From an uncultured Bacteroidia bacterium (GTDB lineage Bacteria > Bacteroidota > Bacteroidia > Bacteroidales > F082), in contig CACZZO010000013.1 of NCBI GenBank assembly GCA_902785755.1, positions 1-64,000 on the forward strand: a stretch of DNA of 64,000 nt, written 5' to 3'. The translations under genes and the position numbers were made by a program. The notes beneath the pieces were generated by a model, which was not told where the DNA came from, made no database searches, and worked only from the letters and a program-made list of their open reading frames with translations. This document shows positions 17,055 to 25,056 of the stretch, piece by piece. The stretch's first letter is position 1. The number at the start of each line of letters is the position of its first letter.

Positions 17055-17492
17055 ATGAGGAAGAAACTGATTATATTGTTGTTTTGCACAATTTCTTGTT
17101 TTCTTTTCATCGGATGTGCCCCAACCGGTTTTGTTAAGGCAGTCGATGGCGGCACTTGGAGTTCTATAATGATAAGAGAAGATCTTACTTATGACCAAGC
17201 GTTCAATGAAGTAATGGATGTGGTTGCAAGGCGTTTTGAGATGGACATGATATCAAAAGACGGAGGTTATGGAAGAACCAATTGGATTTATACGTGGAAT
17301 ACCCGCGGAGTTTACACAAGAAAATACAGAACTCGAGTGATTTTCAAATTTTCTAATGACAGAAAGAAGGTTGACATCAAAACAGAAGCAGAATTTGGTG
17401 GTGAACCAAGATGGATTAGAGGTTTTGATACTCGTTTGCTGAGTACTATCAAACAAGATATTTCTGGTGCAGTTGGTCGTACTGTAATGTAA
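17055..17492 (+). CDS. Small lipoprotein of unknown function
   Basis: The 145-aa product has a lipoprotein signal (KLIILLFCTISCFLFIGC), cysteine at residue 21, and a compact mature domain with DLTYDQAFNEVMDVVARRFEM followed by beta-rich sequence (YRTRVIFKFSNDRKKVDIKTEAEF). Promoter TATCTTTGC at about 16988 gives a leader of some 55 bases. A terminator follows at 17515. I recognise no family; likely periplasm-facing or outer-membrane anchored. Confidence 0.7.
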   Translation: MRKKLIILLFCTISCFLFIGCAPTGFVKAVDGGTWSSIMIREDLTYDQAFNEVMDVVARRFEMDMISKDGGYGRTNWIYTWNTRGVYTRKYRTRVIFKFSNDRKKVDIKTEAEFGGEPRWIRGFDTRLLSTIKQDISGAVGRTVM

Positions 17493-17514
17493 AAAACGCC
17501 GCAGACAATGCCTA

Positions 17515-17549
17515 AGAGAACGACTTTTGTAGTTGTTCTCTTTTTTTTG
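17515..17549 (+). terminator. Rho-independent terminator after the small lipoprotein
   Basis: Stem AGAGAACGAC / GTTGTTCTCT (one G-T type mismatch) with a short loop and an eight-T run. Confidence 0.8.
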
Positions 17550-17875
17550 TTTTTAAACGACATTCAAATCCAAATAATCCCTACCTTTGTCCCCAAACTA
17601 ATATAGAATGGAATATAGGTAGGGATAAAAAATAGAAATGAATGTCAACATGACCACACCGAGCTTTACGCTCTTAATTCGTTAGACTGAAAATCGGCAA
17701 ATTTGAAGTGGAACGAGGATAAGAAGCGAATAGTTCGCGTCCGAGGGCGTGAATTGTTTGTTGTTTATTTGCGTTTTACGGGCTTTGCCGAGCCTTCAGT
17801 CTTCAAGTAAGCAATCAGAACGGTTTCCGCCCGTTTTGTTTGCCCACTGCGCAAGGCTCCCGCAAAGGCAAACCG
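17550..17875 (+). other. Long non-coding leader upstream of the small HTH gene, possibly structured RNA
   Basis: A 326-base stretch with no convincing ORF. It contains several potential hairpins: AACGG/CCGTT around 17820-17835, TTTGCC/GGCAAA at about 17838-17870, and GAGC/GCTC at 17661-17673. TACCTTTG at about 17582 could be its promoter, giving a leader of about 280 bases. The purpose is unknown; a regulatory RNA leader is a reasonable hypothesis. Confidence 0.4.
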
Positions 17876-18130
17876 ATGAACGAAGAACCGCACATAGGGA
17901 AACTCATCAAGGCAGAACTGGCCCAGCAAGGGCGCAGCATCACTTGGCTTGCTACGCAATTGGGCTACTCGCGGCAGTATATGTACAAACTCTTCCGCCG
18001 CAAATGGATCTACACGGACTTGCTTCTGAAAATCAGCGATTTGCTGGATTATGATTTCTTTAGGTGCTATTCGGAATGGAGGGAACAGAGGGATATAATA
18101 ACTACCAAATCATCATCTTGGAAGGAATAA
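17876..18130 (+). CDS. Small XRE-like helix-turn-helix protein
   Basis: ATG 17876 (MNEEPHIGKLIKAEL) chosen over an upstream ATG that lies within structured leader sequence. The 84-aa product reads as a compact HTH: IGKLIKAELAQQGRSITWLA, then TQLGYSRQYMYKLFRRKWIYTDLLLKISDLLDYDFF. I recall this short family (HIGKLI... YDFF) as widespread in Bacteroidota, of unknown target. Its long conserved-looking leader is unusual. The convergent small gene at 18133 ends two bases away. Confidence 0.75.
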   Translation: MNEEPHIGKLIKAELAQQGRSITWLATQLGYSRQYMYKLFRRKWIYTDLLLKISDLLDYDFFRCYSEWREQRDIITTKSSSWKE

Positions 18131-18132
18131 TC

Positions 18133-18312
18133 TTATGCACAAAAGTAACGATTCCTAATGCCGTTTTTCAGTAATGCACCAAATTGCGAAACCGTCATGC
18201 TGCCCTCGGGGATGGTTTCATCAACCGTCGCCAAGCCCGAATTGATAAGGTTTCCAATGGTGTCAACCGCAGTTTGGTTGTACTCATCGTATCGCAAAGT
18301 TATCGTTGTCAT
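18133..18312 (-). CDS. 59-aa antitoxin-like small protein
   Basis: Start at ATG 18312 (MTTITLRYDEYNQTAVDTIG), about 20 bases after a TACTTTTGC promoter box on the minus strand; the longer ORF would include the promoter. The N-terminus, a beta strand followed by a helix, resembles short ribbon-helix-helix-type or RelB-like antitoxins of Bacteroidota. No toxin gene is adjacent. Weak family call. Confidence 0.55.
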   Translation of the reverse strand: MTTITLRYDEYNQTAVDTIGNLINSGLATVDETIPEGSMTVSQFGALLKNGIRNRYFCA

Positions 18313-18388
18313 CTCATCAAAATGTTTTTCCGATGCAAAAGTAACAATAATTCTGAAAACCAGATGTTTTTCGCAACAAACACAAAAA

Positions 18389-18434
18389 AGTTCCAACCAA
18401 ATCTATGGTTTTTTGCCCAGATTTGGTTGGAACT
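18389..18434 (-). terminator. Terminator of the TlpA-like lipoprotein gene
   Basis: Perfect 16-bp arms AGTTCCAACCAAATCT (18389-18404) and AGATTTGGTTGGAACT (18419-18434); a T run follows in the minus direction, 12 bases beyond the stop of the gene at 18449. Confidence 0.85.
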
Positions 18435-18448
18435 ATTGCATTAAGTGG

Positions 18449-19498
18449 TTATTTCCCCAACTGCCTCCCCACTTCCTCCATCAATGCCTCACCCTCAAGG
18501 TTGCGGGCTACAATCATTCCGTCTTTGATGAGGGCGTTTTGAGGGATGAAGGCGATGGCGTACAAGGCTCCGGCGGCGTTGCCCCAGCCTTGCAGGTCGC
18601 TGACGTGGGTCCAAGTCAAGCCGTCTTTCTCGATGGCGGCGAGCCAGGCTTCCCTGTTGGTGTCGAACGAAACGCCCAGAATGTCAAAGCCTTGGTCGTG
18701 GTATTTTTGGTAGGCGGCCACCACGCCCGGATTGGCTTTGCGGCAATCGGGGCACCACGAAGCCCAGAAATCGACCAAAAGGAGTTTGCCTTGGGCGAGT
18801 TCGCTGAGCGTCACGGGGTTGCCGTAGGCATCGTTTTGGGTAAAGTCAATCATCGGCTGACCGGCTTGCACACGCTCTTGCTTCTCCACATATTCTTCGG
18901 CCATAGCCAAATTCTTGGTGGTCAAGGTGCTGTCAGCGTGGTGGATGTTATCGATCATCGTGCGCAGTTCGCAGGGACCGAAAACCCACTTGTAACGATA
19001 CATCACATAATGTGCCACAGGGTCAGTCGGGTTCTCCCAAACATAGTCGAAGCAGTGCATTTTCAGGATTTCGTCCTTGTCGGCTTGGGCCATTGTGCTA
19101 TCGGCCTCCAACTTGGCTTCAAGCTCGTTATAACTCTCGGTGAAGGCAATCAGGTGGTCTTGCGTTTCAGAGCCTTTCACCACAATGGCGTTGGGATTCT
19201 GTGCATCGCCTTCCAAGGTAACATCCACATTGTCAGTGAAGAAGTGGAAAGGACGACGCCAGCCTTGCAGCATGAGGCCGTACATTTCATTGTCCTTGCA
19301 AACGGGCGTGTTGAACACGGCATCCCAATTTTGGATGACCGCCGAATCTAACACTTGGCCGTCCTTTTGCAGATAAACGGTCTTGCCATCGGCATTGGCG
19401 AGGTTCACATTGACCTTAAAGGTTTTTGTTTCAGGCTTTGAGGTGCAGGCGAAGAAGCCTAACGCGAGCGTAGCTAAGAGAATGAGTTTTGATTTCAT
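18449..19498 (-). CDS. TlpA/ResA-like thioredoxin-fold lipoprotein, paralogue 1
   Basis: ATG 19498 gives a lipoprotein signal (LILLATLALGFFAC). Residues about 20-120 form the beta-rich DUF4369-like domain typical of these proteins, followed by a helical linker and a C-terminal thioredoxin domain with WASWCPDC, i.e. a CPDC active site. Such proteins act outside the cytoplasm as disulfide reductases or oxidases in redox maintenance. The paralogue lies just upstream on the same strand, separated by a 108-base gap holding an inverted repeat. The CPDC rather than CGPC motif suggests a different redox potential from paralogue 2. Confidence 0.85.
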   Translation of the reverse strand: MKSKLILLATLALGFFACTSKPETKTFKVNVNLANADGKTVYLQKDGQVLDSAVIQNWDAVFNTPVCKDNEMYGLMLQGWRRPFHFFTDNVDVTLEGDAQNPNAIVVKGSETQDHLIAFTESYNELEAKLEADSTMAQADKDEILKMHCFDYVWENPTDPVAHYVMYRYKWVFGPCELRTMIDNIHHADSTLTTKNLAMAEEYVEKQERVQAGQPMIDFTQNDAYGNPVTLSELAQGKLLLVDFWASWCPDCRKANPGVVAAYQKYHDQGFDILGVSFDTNREAWLAAIEKDGLTWTHVSDLQGWGNAAGALYAIAFIPQNALIKDGMIVARNLEGEALMEEVGRQLGK

Positions 19499-19509
19499 AG
19501 CGCGATTTT

Positions 19510-19588
19510 TGACTATGACCATTGACTATGACCATGACCACTTTATCATTTTTCAAAAGTTTATTCTATTTGTAAAAGTGGTCATAGT
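19510..19588. repeat. Direct and inverted repeats between the two TlpA-like genes
   Basis: GACTATGACCAT occurs at 19510 and 19523; the second copy plus GACCACTTT is matched in inverse by AAAGTGGTCATAGTC at 19574-19588. The hairpin could terminate or attenuate transcription between the paralogues. Confidence 0.55.
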
Positions 19589-19606
19589 CATTGTCACAAG
19601 TCATTG

Positions 19607-20692
19607 TTAATTAAGGAGTTCTGTGAGTTTTGCTGCCAAGTCCTCGCCGCGCAAGCCTTTGGCCACCATCGTGCCGTTCTGGTCGAAGAGGAAATTGGAC
19701 GGAATATAATAAATCAGGTAACTTTCGCTGACATTGCCTTCGCTGTCGCGCACCTGCGTCCACGGCAGTTGGTCTTCTTCGACGGCCTTCAGCCAAGCAT
19801 CTTCATCTTGGTCGACGCTGACGCCGACGACATCAAAACCGAGTGTGTGATATTGCTCGTAAGCAGCCTTCACCACGGGGTTTTCCTTGCGGCACGGACC
19901 ACACCACGAAGCCCAAAAATCGACCAAAGTGAGTTTGTTCTTTCCGATGACTTCCGAAAGCGTAATATTCTCACCCTCTTTGGTTTGCAGCGTAAATTCA
20001 ATGAAGGGTTGACCCACTTCAAGGCGTTCTTGCTTGGCGATGTAGTCGTTGAGGTCGGTCTTGTAAATGGATTCGGTAGTGAAAGTGTTGACTATCTCTT
20101 TCAGTTGGTCGAGGGGATAGTCTTGCTTCACTTGGTCGAGGATGTAGTGCGTAACAAAACTTTCGGGATGGGCTTTGATGTAGTCGTCGCGGAAGTTGTC
20201 CTGTTGTTCCATCAGGGCAGTGCCCACCTTGTTGAGCGAGTCCATTTTGATGGAATCGTTGTCGGAAAAAGCCTGTTGCATGACGGCATACAATTCGCGG
20301 ATTTGCCCGTCAAACTGGTTCAGTTGGTCGTTGTAGGCCTCCAATTCGGCCTGCGTTTCCGAGGCCATGATTTCCACATCTTTCGGGTTGTTGATGTCGC
20401 CCACAAAAGCCACATCCTTGTTGTCGGCGAAGAAAGGCATCGAGCCGCGCATTCCTTTCACTTTCAATGCGTAAAGGATTTGAGGGTCGTCTTTTTGGGC
20501 GGTCAAAACGGCGGTTTCGTTGGCGATGACAGCCGAGTCGATGGTGACGGGCGCGTTGTCCACAAATTTTTGCAGATAGACGGTTCTTTCGTTGCCGTTA
20601 GCCAAACTGACATTGACCTTGAAGTTGTTTTTCTCGCTGCAAGCGGTCAGGCCGAGCGCAAGCGCGAACAGGAATAGTACGTTTCTTTTCAT
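19607..20692 (-). CDS. TlpA/ResA-like thioredoxin-fold lipoprotein, paralogue 2
   Basis: The 361-aa protein has a lipoprotein signal (LFLFALALGLTAC), an N-terminal DUF4369-like domain (FKVNVSLANGNERTVYLQKF), a helical middle section, and a thioredoxin domain with WASWCGPC, a CGPC active site. It begins 26 bases after the mreD stop, so it may be read from the mreBCD transcript. Function: extracytoplasmic thiol-disulfide exchange, substrate unknown. It aligns over its length with the gene at 18449, indicating a tandem duplication followed by divergence. Confidence 0.87.
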   Translation of the reverse strand: MKRNVLFLFALALGLTACSEKNNFKVNVSLANGNERTVYLQKFVDNAPVTIDSAVIANETAVLTAQKDDPQILYALKVKGMRGSMPFFADNKDVAFVGDINNPKDVEIMASETQAELEAYNDQLNQFDGQIRELYAVMQQAFSDNDSIKMDSLNKVGTALMEQQDNFRDDYIKAHPESFVTHYILDQVKQDYPLDQLKEIVNTFTTESIYKTDLNDYIAKQERLEVGQPFIEFTLQTKEGENITLSEVIGKNKLTLVDFWASWCGPCRKENPVVKAAYEQYHTLGFDVVGVSVDQDEDAWLKAVEEDQLPWTQVRDSEGNVSESYLIYYIPSNFLFDQNGTMVAKGLRGEDLAAKLTELLN

Positions 20693-20718
20693 TGTAACTC
20701 AGATATTTAATTGATTTC

Positions 20719-21234
20719 TTATTCTCTTTTCTTGTCCGTTTTGAAAATGTATAAAATCATCATAATCAGGAAGATGGAAATGGGAACACTAAGCAAGATG
20801 CGCAGCATCACCTGCCCGAAGAGCCTGAAACTGAACGACTCGAGGAGAAACAGGGCGAAATGGTGAACCAGCACCATGCAAAGCGTGTAGCGGAAAAACC
20901 AAACGCCGTCCAATTGGCTGAGGTTGGGTTCTTGGATGTTGTCAAACTTCAAAGTGCCCGAAACGAGCGAGATGATGGATGGTCGGCAGAAGGCCATCAA
21001 AGTGGTGGCTCCCGCGTGAAGTCCGGGCGTTCCCGTAAACAGGTCGATGGTGAGGCCCAAGACGAAACCCAACACCAACAGTTGCCACTTCGGTATGCTG
21101 AAAGGCAACAACATAATGAAAATCAAATAGATATACGGATGCACATAGCCTCCCAAGCGGATGTGGTTGATGACTAATACTTGGAAAAGTACGAGCGCGA
21201 TGAAGCGAATGATTTGGAGAATTGACTTATTCAT
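20719..21234 (-). CDS. mreD: Rod-shape-determining membrane protein MreD
   Basis: ATG 21234 (MNKSILQIIRFIALVLFQVL) overlaps the end of mreC by eight bases, indicating translational coupling; the longer ORF runs through mreC. The 171-aa product has about five hydrophobic segments (VHPYIYLIFIMLLPFSI, LLVLGFVLGLTIDLF, LLSVPISIFLIMMILYIF) and matches MreD in size and topology. It is part of the elongasome with MreB and MreC. The usual following genes for PBP2 and RodA are absent here. Confidence 0.85.
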   Translation of the reverse strand: MNKSILQIIRFIALVLFQVLVINHIRLGGYVHPYIYLIFIMLLPFSIPKWQLLVLGFVLGLTIDLFTGTPGLHAGATTLMAFCRPSIISLVSGTLKFDNIQEPNLSQLDGVWFFRYTLCMVLVHHFALFLLESFSFRLFGQVMLRILLSVPISIFLIMMILYIFKTDKKRE

Positions 21235-22051
21235 CTTTCTTGAATTTTGCTTTGAGTGAGTCAATTTCTGGTTTGTACAAGTCCCTGATGACATAGACAT
21301 GCCGCAAGGTGGCGAAGTCGGTGGCAAACCGAATCTTGGCCTTGTTGAGCGCATCGATGGCGGTGGGATAGAACTCCTCCACCGTGCCCACCATCAGGTC
21401 TTCGGGGAAGATGTAGGAGTGCGAACTGGTGAGGATGGTGTCACCTTGTTTGAGGATGATGTGCGTGGGAATGTCCTCCACCATGCCGTAGCGATAATTG
21501 TTGGTTTCCCACTTCAGGCTGGCCAATTCCTGGCTTTCCTTGATGCGCACGCCAACAACGGATTTGCTGTGCAGCAGGCTCATAATGGAAGCATAGTGGC
21601 GGCTCACGTCGGTCACCACGCCCACGATGCCGTCGGACGAGATGACGCTCATGTCGCGCTTGATGCCGTCAACCGCACCTTTATTAATTATGATGTAGTT
21701 GTTGGTTTGGTTAGTGCTGTTGTTGACCACTTGCGCGGGGATGTATTCATAGAGGGTGTCGCCCCTGTCGATGTCATAGATGTGGGCTGCGGTGTCGTAA
21801 ACGATGGAAAGTTGTTTCCTGAGCATGGCGTTTTCCTCGGCCAATTGCTTGTTTGCGGAGTTGAGGCGGAAATAATTGCCCACTTCGCTGCTCCATTCGT
21901 AGATTTTCCCGACCGCGTCGTTGGTGGAGTTCACCATGCGGTTGCGATGGAAATTTTGGCTACGGGCGAGCAGCAAAACAGAAATCACCTCGAGCAAGAT
22001 AAAGAGGATGACGAAGTGATGTTTCAGTATGAAACGCCGCAGGTTATACAT
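21227..22051 (-). CDS. mreC: Rod-shape-determining protein MreC
   Basis: The 274-aa protein has one N-terminal transmembrane helix (FVILFILLEVISVLLLA), a coiled coil (NSANKQLAEENAMLRKQL) and the two-beta-barrel periplasmic domain (YIIINKGAVDGIKRDMSVIS, GIVGVVTDVSRHYASIMSLL). It links cytoplasmic MreB to periplasmic cell-wall synthases. It lies 98 bases downstream of mreB; that gap holds an inverted repeat (22072-22138). Confidence 0.93.
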   Translation of the reverse strand: MYNLRRFILKHHFVILFILLEVISVLLLARSQNFHRNRMVNSTNDAVGKIYEWSSEVGNYFRLNSANKQLAEENAMLRKQLSIVYDTAAHIYDIDRGDTLYEYIPAQVVNNSTNQTNNYIIINKGAVDGIKRDMSVISSDGIVGVVTDVSRHYASIMSLLHSKSVVGVRIKESQELASLKWETNNYRYGMVEDIPTHIILKQGDTILTSSHSYIFPEDLMVGTVEEFYPTAIDALNKAKIRFATDFATLRHVYVIRDLYKPEIDSLKAKFKKDE

Positions 22052-22071
22052 GTTTTTTATTGGGCTATAGG

Positions 22072-22138
22072 CCCTTCGACGGGCTCAGGGACCTTTTAGC
22101 AACGGAAAAGTCAAGGTCGTTGAGCCTGTCGAAACGCC
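22072..22138. repeat. Interspersed inverted repeat, copy A (mreB-mreC gap)
   Basis: Left arm TTCGACGGGCTCAGGGACC, right arm GGTCGTTGAGCCTGTCGAA, nearly perfect inverse of each other around a 26-base AT-richer centre. A second copy lies on the other side of mreB at 23221-23272. Confidence 0.75.
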
Positions 22139-22149
22139 GACAATAGTCT

Positions 22150-23172
22150 TTATTTAATCAAGAATGTAAAGCGGTCAAAGTTCTTCAAAGCGATGCCGGT
22201 GCCACGGGCGACGGCACGCAACGGGTCTTCGGCCACATGGATGGGCAGTTTGGTCTTGGCGTTGAGGCGCTTGTCCAAGCCACGCAGCAAGGCGCCACCA
22301 CCGGTGAGGTAGATGCCCGTGCGGTAAATGTCGGCGGACAACTCGGGCGGTGTTTGCTCTAAAGCGTTCAACACGGCGGTCTCAATCTTCATGATGCTCT
22401 TGTCCAAGCAATGCGCGATTTCGGCATAGTTGACGCGGATTTCCTTCGGGATACCCGTCAGCATGTCGCGGCCTTGCACGGCGTAGTCGTCGGGCGGATT
22501 GTCCAATTGCGGGATGGCCGCGCCCACCTCAATCTTGATGCGCTCGGCGGTGCGCTCGCCCACGATGATGTTGTGCTGCTTGCGCATGTATTCCTCGATG
22601 TCGGCAGTGAAGTCGTCACCGGCGATGCGGATAGACTTGTTGTTGACGATGCCGCCCAAAGCGATGACTGCGATTTCGGAAGTACCACCACCGATGTCGA
22701 TAATCATGTTTCCAGTAGGCTCAAGCACGTCAATGCCGATACCGATGGCGGCGGCCATAGGTTCGTGAATCAAACGCACTTCCTTGGCGCCGGCCTGCTC
22801 AGCCGAGTCCTTCACGGCGCGTTCCTCCACCTCGGTAATGCCCGAAGGGATGCAGATGACCATCTTCAGGCTGGGCGGAAACAGGGTGTTTTTGAAATTA
22901 ATCATCTTGATCATCTCGCGCATCATGTATTCGGCGGCTTGGAAGTCGGCGATGACACCGTCGCGCAGCGGGCGGATGGTCTTGATGTTTTCGTGGGTTT
23001 TGCCGTGCATCATCATGGCGCGCTTGCCCACGGCGATGATTTTCTTCGTGTCGCGCTGCAAAGCCACAATCGAAGGCTCGTCAACGACGACCTTGTCGTT
23101 GTATATGATAATCGTGTTGGCCGTACCAAGGTCAATGGCGATTTCTTTGTTGAGGAATGAAAATGCTCCCAT
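22150..23172 (-). CDS. mreB: Rod-shape-determining actin homologue MreB
   Basis: The 340-aa protein has the MreB/actin signatures: IDLGTANTIIIY (phosphate 1), DIGGGTSEIAVIALGG (phosphate 2) and YLTGGGALLRGLDKRL (adenosine). ATP-dependent filaments guide lateral wall synthesis under the inner membrane. It heads the mreB-mreC-mreD cluster directly after purH. Inverted repeats of the same family sit on both sides of the gene. Confidence 0.97.
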   Translation of the reverse strand: MGAFSFLNKEIAIDLGTANTIIIYNDKVVVDEPSIVALQRDTKKIIAVGKRAMMMHGKTHENIKTIRPLRDGVIADFQAAEYMMREMIKMINFKNTLFPPSLKMVICIPSGITEVEERAVKDSAEQAGAKEVRLIHEPMAAAIGIGIDVLEPTGNMIIDIGGGTSEIAVIALGGIVNNKSIRIAGDDFTADIEEYMRKQHNIIVGERTAERIKIEVGAAIPQLDNPPDDYAVQGRDMLTGIPKEIRVNYAEIAHCLDKSIMKIETAVLNALEQTPPELSADIYRTGIYLTGGGALLRGLDKRLNAKTKLPIHVAEDPLRAVARGTGIALKNFDRFTFLIK

Positions 23173-23220
23173 TTTTATGTTGTTATTTGTTGGTTGTTGA
23201 ATCGTTTAATTGTTGGTTGG

Positions 23221-23272
23221 GCCTTCGACTGGCTCAGGCACTTTAGCGGTCGTTGAGCCTGTCGAAACGCCG
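23221..23272. repeat. Interspersed inverted repeat, copy B (purH-mreB gap)
   Basis: Left arm TTCGACTGGCTCAGGCAC, right arm CGTTGAGCCTGTCGAA, around CTTTAGCGGT. Same family as 22072-22138 with a shorter centre. It lies directly after the purH stop in the minus direction. Confidence 0.75.
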
Positions 23273-23276
23273 TTTC

Positions 23277-24794
23277 TTAATGTCTAAAATGCCTGTATCC
23301 CGTGAATACCATGCTGATTCCGTGTTCGTTGCAGCAGTCGATGGATTCTTGGTCGCGAAAGGAGCCGCCTGGCTGCACGATGGCCGTAATGCCTGCTTCG
23401 TGGGCCAATTCGACGCAATCCTTGAAGGGGAAGAAGGCATCGGAGGCCAATACTGCACCGTTCAAATCGAAATCGAAAGACTTGGCCTTCTCAATGGCTT
23501 GGCGCAAGGCATCCACACGCGAGGTTTGCCCAATGCCAGAGGCATAGAGTTGCTTGCCCTTGGCCAAAACAATGGCGTTGCTGCGGCTGTGCTTCACAAT
23601 CTTGTTGGCGAAAACCATATCTTCCACTTCGTTAGCGGTCGGGGCTTTCGTGGTGATGACCTTGAAATCGGCAGCGGTTTCGGTGTGGAGGTCGCGGTCT
23701 TGCAAGAGGTAGCCGTTCAAAGCGGTTTTCACGGTGAAAGGCTTGTATTGGTCGGCCTTCAGGCGCAACACGACGCGGTTTTTCTTTGAGAAGAGCAAAT
23801 CGAGCACACCGTCCTGATATTCAGGTGCAACGATGACTTCGATGAACAATTTGTTGATTTCCTCGGCGGCGGCCAAATCGATGGGGCGATTGCAGACCAA
23901 CACGCCACCGAAAGCCGAAACGGGGTCGCCGGCCAAAGCGTCAACGTAGGCTTCCTTGACGGTCGGGCGGCAGGCCAAACCACAAGGATTGTTGTGTTTG
24001 AGAATGGCGAAAGTCGGCTCTTCGAACTCGCGGATGAGATTGAGTCCAGCGTCAAGGTCGAGCAAGTTGTTGTACGACAGTTCCTTGCCGTGCAGTTTCT
24101 CGAACATCGCATCCAAATCGCCGTAGAAAGTGCCTTTCTGGTGCGGGTTTTCGCCGTAGCGCAAGGGTGTGCCCTCTTCTTCGCAAATCCTAAGCGGCTG
24201 TTTTTCATCATCTTTCGTGAACCAGTTCATAATCGCGCTGTCGTAGTGCGAACTCACGCCGAAAGCGTAGGCAGCAAAACGGCGGCGGTCGTCAAGCGAA
24301 GTCTCACCATTTTGGTTTTCAAGCAGTTGAATCAGTTCACCATAATATTTCTGCGAAGGCACAATCAGCACATCGTTGAAGTTTTTCGCGCCTGCGCGGA
24401 TGAGCGAGATGCCGCCAATGTCAATCTTCTCGATGATTTGCGAAGCGTCCTCGGTCTTGGCCACGGTTTCCTCGAAGGGATAGAGGTCGACAATGACCAA
24501 ATCGAAGGGCGGAATGTCGTATTCCTGCATTTCGCGCTGGTCGGATTCGAGGTTGGTGCGACCCAAAATGCCGCCGAATACTTTAGGATGCAAGGTCTTC
24601 ACGCGACCGCCCAAGATGGACGGATAGCCCGTGAGCGACTCGACGGTCTTCACCGTGGGGTCCAAAGGCTTGATGAAGTCGTAGGTTCCGCCAGTGGAGT
24701 AAATCTGCACTCCATTTTGCTTCAACAAGCCGACGATGGTGTCGATACCCGTTTTATAAAATACTGATATTAAAGCAGTTCTAATTTTTTTCAA
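23277..24794 (-). CDS. purH: Bifunctional AICAR formyltransferase / IMP cyclohydrolase
   Basis: The 505-aa protein combines an N-terminal IMP cyclohydrolase domain (ALISVFYKTGIDTIVGLLKQ, GGRVKTLHPKVFGGIL) with a C-terminal AICAR transformylase domain, whose KHNNPCG motif lies near residue 265. It carries out the last two steps of de novo IMP synthesis in the cytoplasm. Length and domain order are normal. A TAATCTTGC-like box upstream on the minus strand (near 24830) is the likely promoter. Confidence 0.97.
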   Translation of the reverse strand: MKKIRTALISVFYKTGIDTIVGLLKQNGVQIYSTGGTYDFIKPLDPTVKTVESLTGYPSILGGRVKTLHPKVFGGILGRTNLESDQREMQEYDIPPFDLVIVDLYPFEETVAKTEDASQIIEKIDIGGISLIRAGAKNFNDVLIVPSQKYYGELIQLLENQNGETSLDDRRRFAAYAFGVSSHYDSAIMNWFTKDDEKQPLRICEEEGTPLRYGENPHQKGTFYGDLDAMFEKLHGKELSYNNLLDLDAGLNLIREFEEPTFAILKHNNPCGLACRPTVKEAYVDALAGDPVSAFGGVLVCNRPIDLAAAEEINKLFIEVIVAPEYQDGVLDLLFSKKNRVVLRLKADQYKPFTVKTALNGYLLQDRDLHTETAADFKVITTKAPTANEVEDMVFANKIVKHSRSNAIVLAKGKQLYASGIGQTSRVDALRQAIEKAKSFDFDLNGAVLASDAFFPFKDCVELAHEAGITAIVQPGGSFRDQESIDCCNEHGISMVFTGYRHFRH

Positions 24795-25056
24795 GGGTGT
24801 AAAATTTTGCTAATTTAAGACTGCAAGATTACGGAAAAAAAGAAAGCGGCGCAAGAGTTGGGCGACAATTTTTTGAGGCCTCAAAATACACCTTTTTGAG
24901 TTTTTTGGCTTTTGTCATCGTTTTGCTGCAAGTTTCAACAATTGAAGTTTCTAATCCGCTGAAAGTAAATACAATACAACTAATGTAATTTTTATTTTCA
25001 TTTTTCCCTTGCCGCATTGGAAATTTCCTTATCTTTACCGATTCAAAATTGCGCGG
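24795..25056. other. Divergent promoter region between purH and recJ
   Basis: AT-rich; no gene. A perfect 16-bp palindrome TTTTGAGGCCTCAAAA lies at 24871-24886. TATCTTTA near 25030 is the probable recJ -7 box; the purH box is near 24830 on the other strand. Confidence 0.5.

Noticed and set aside
17749..18054. 101-codon plus-strand ORF overlapping the small HTH gene in another frame
   Set aside because: Its frame conflicts with the HTH gene, which has a recognisable fold and a better start.
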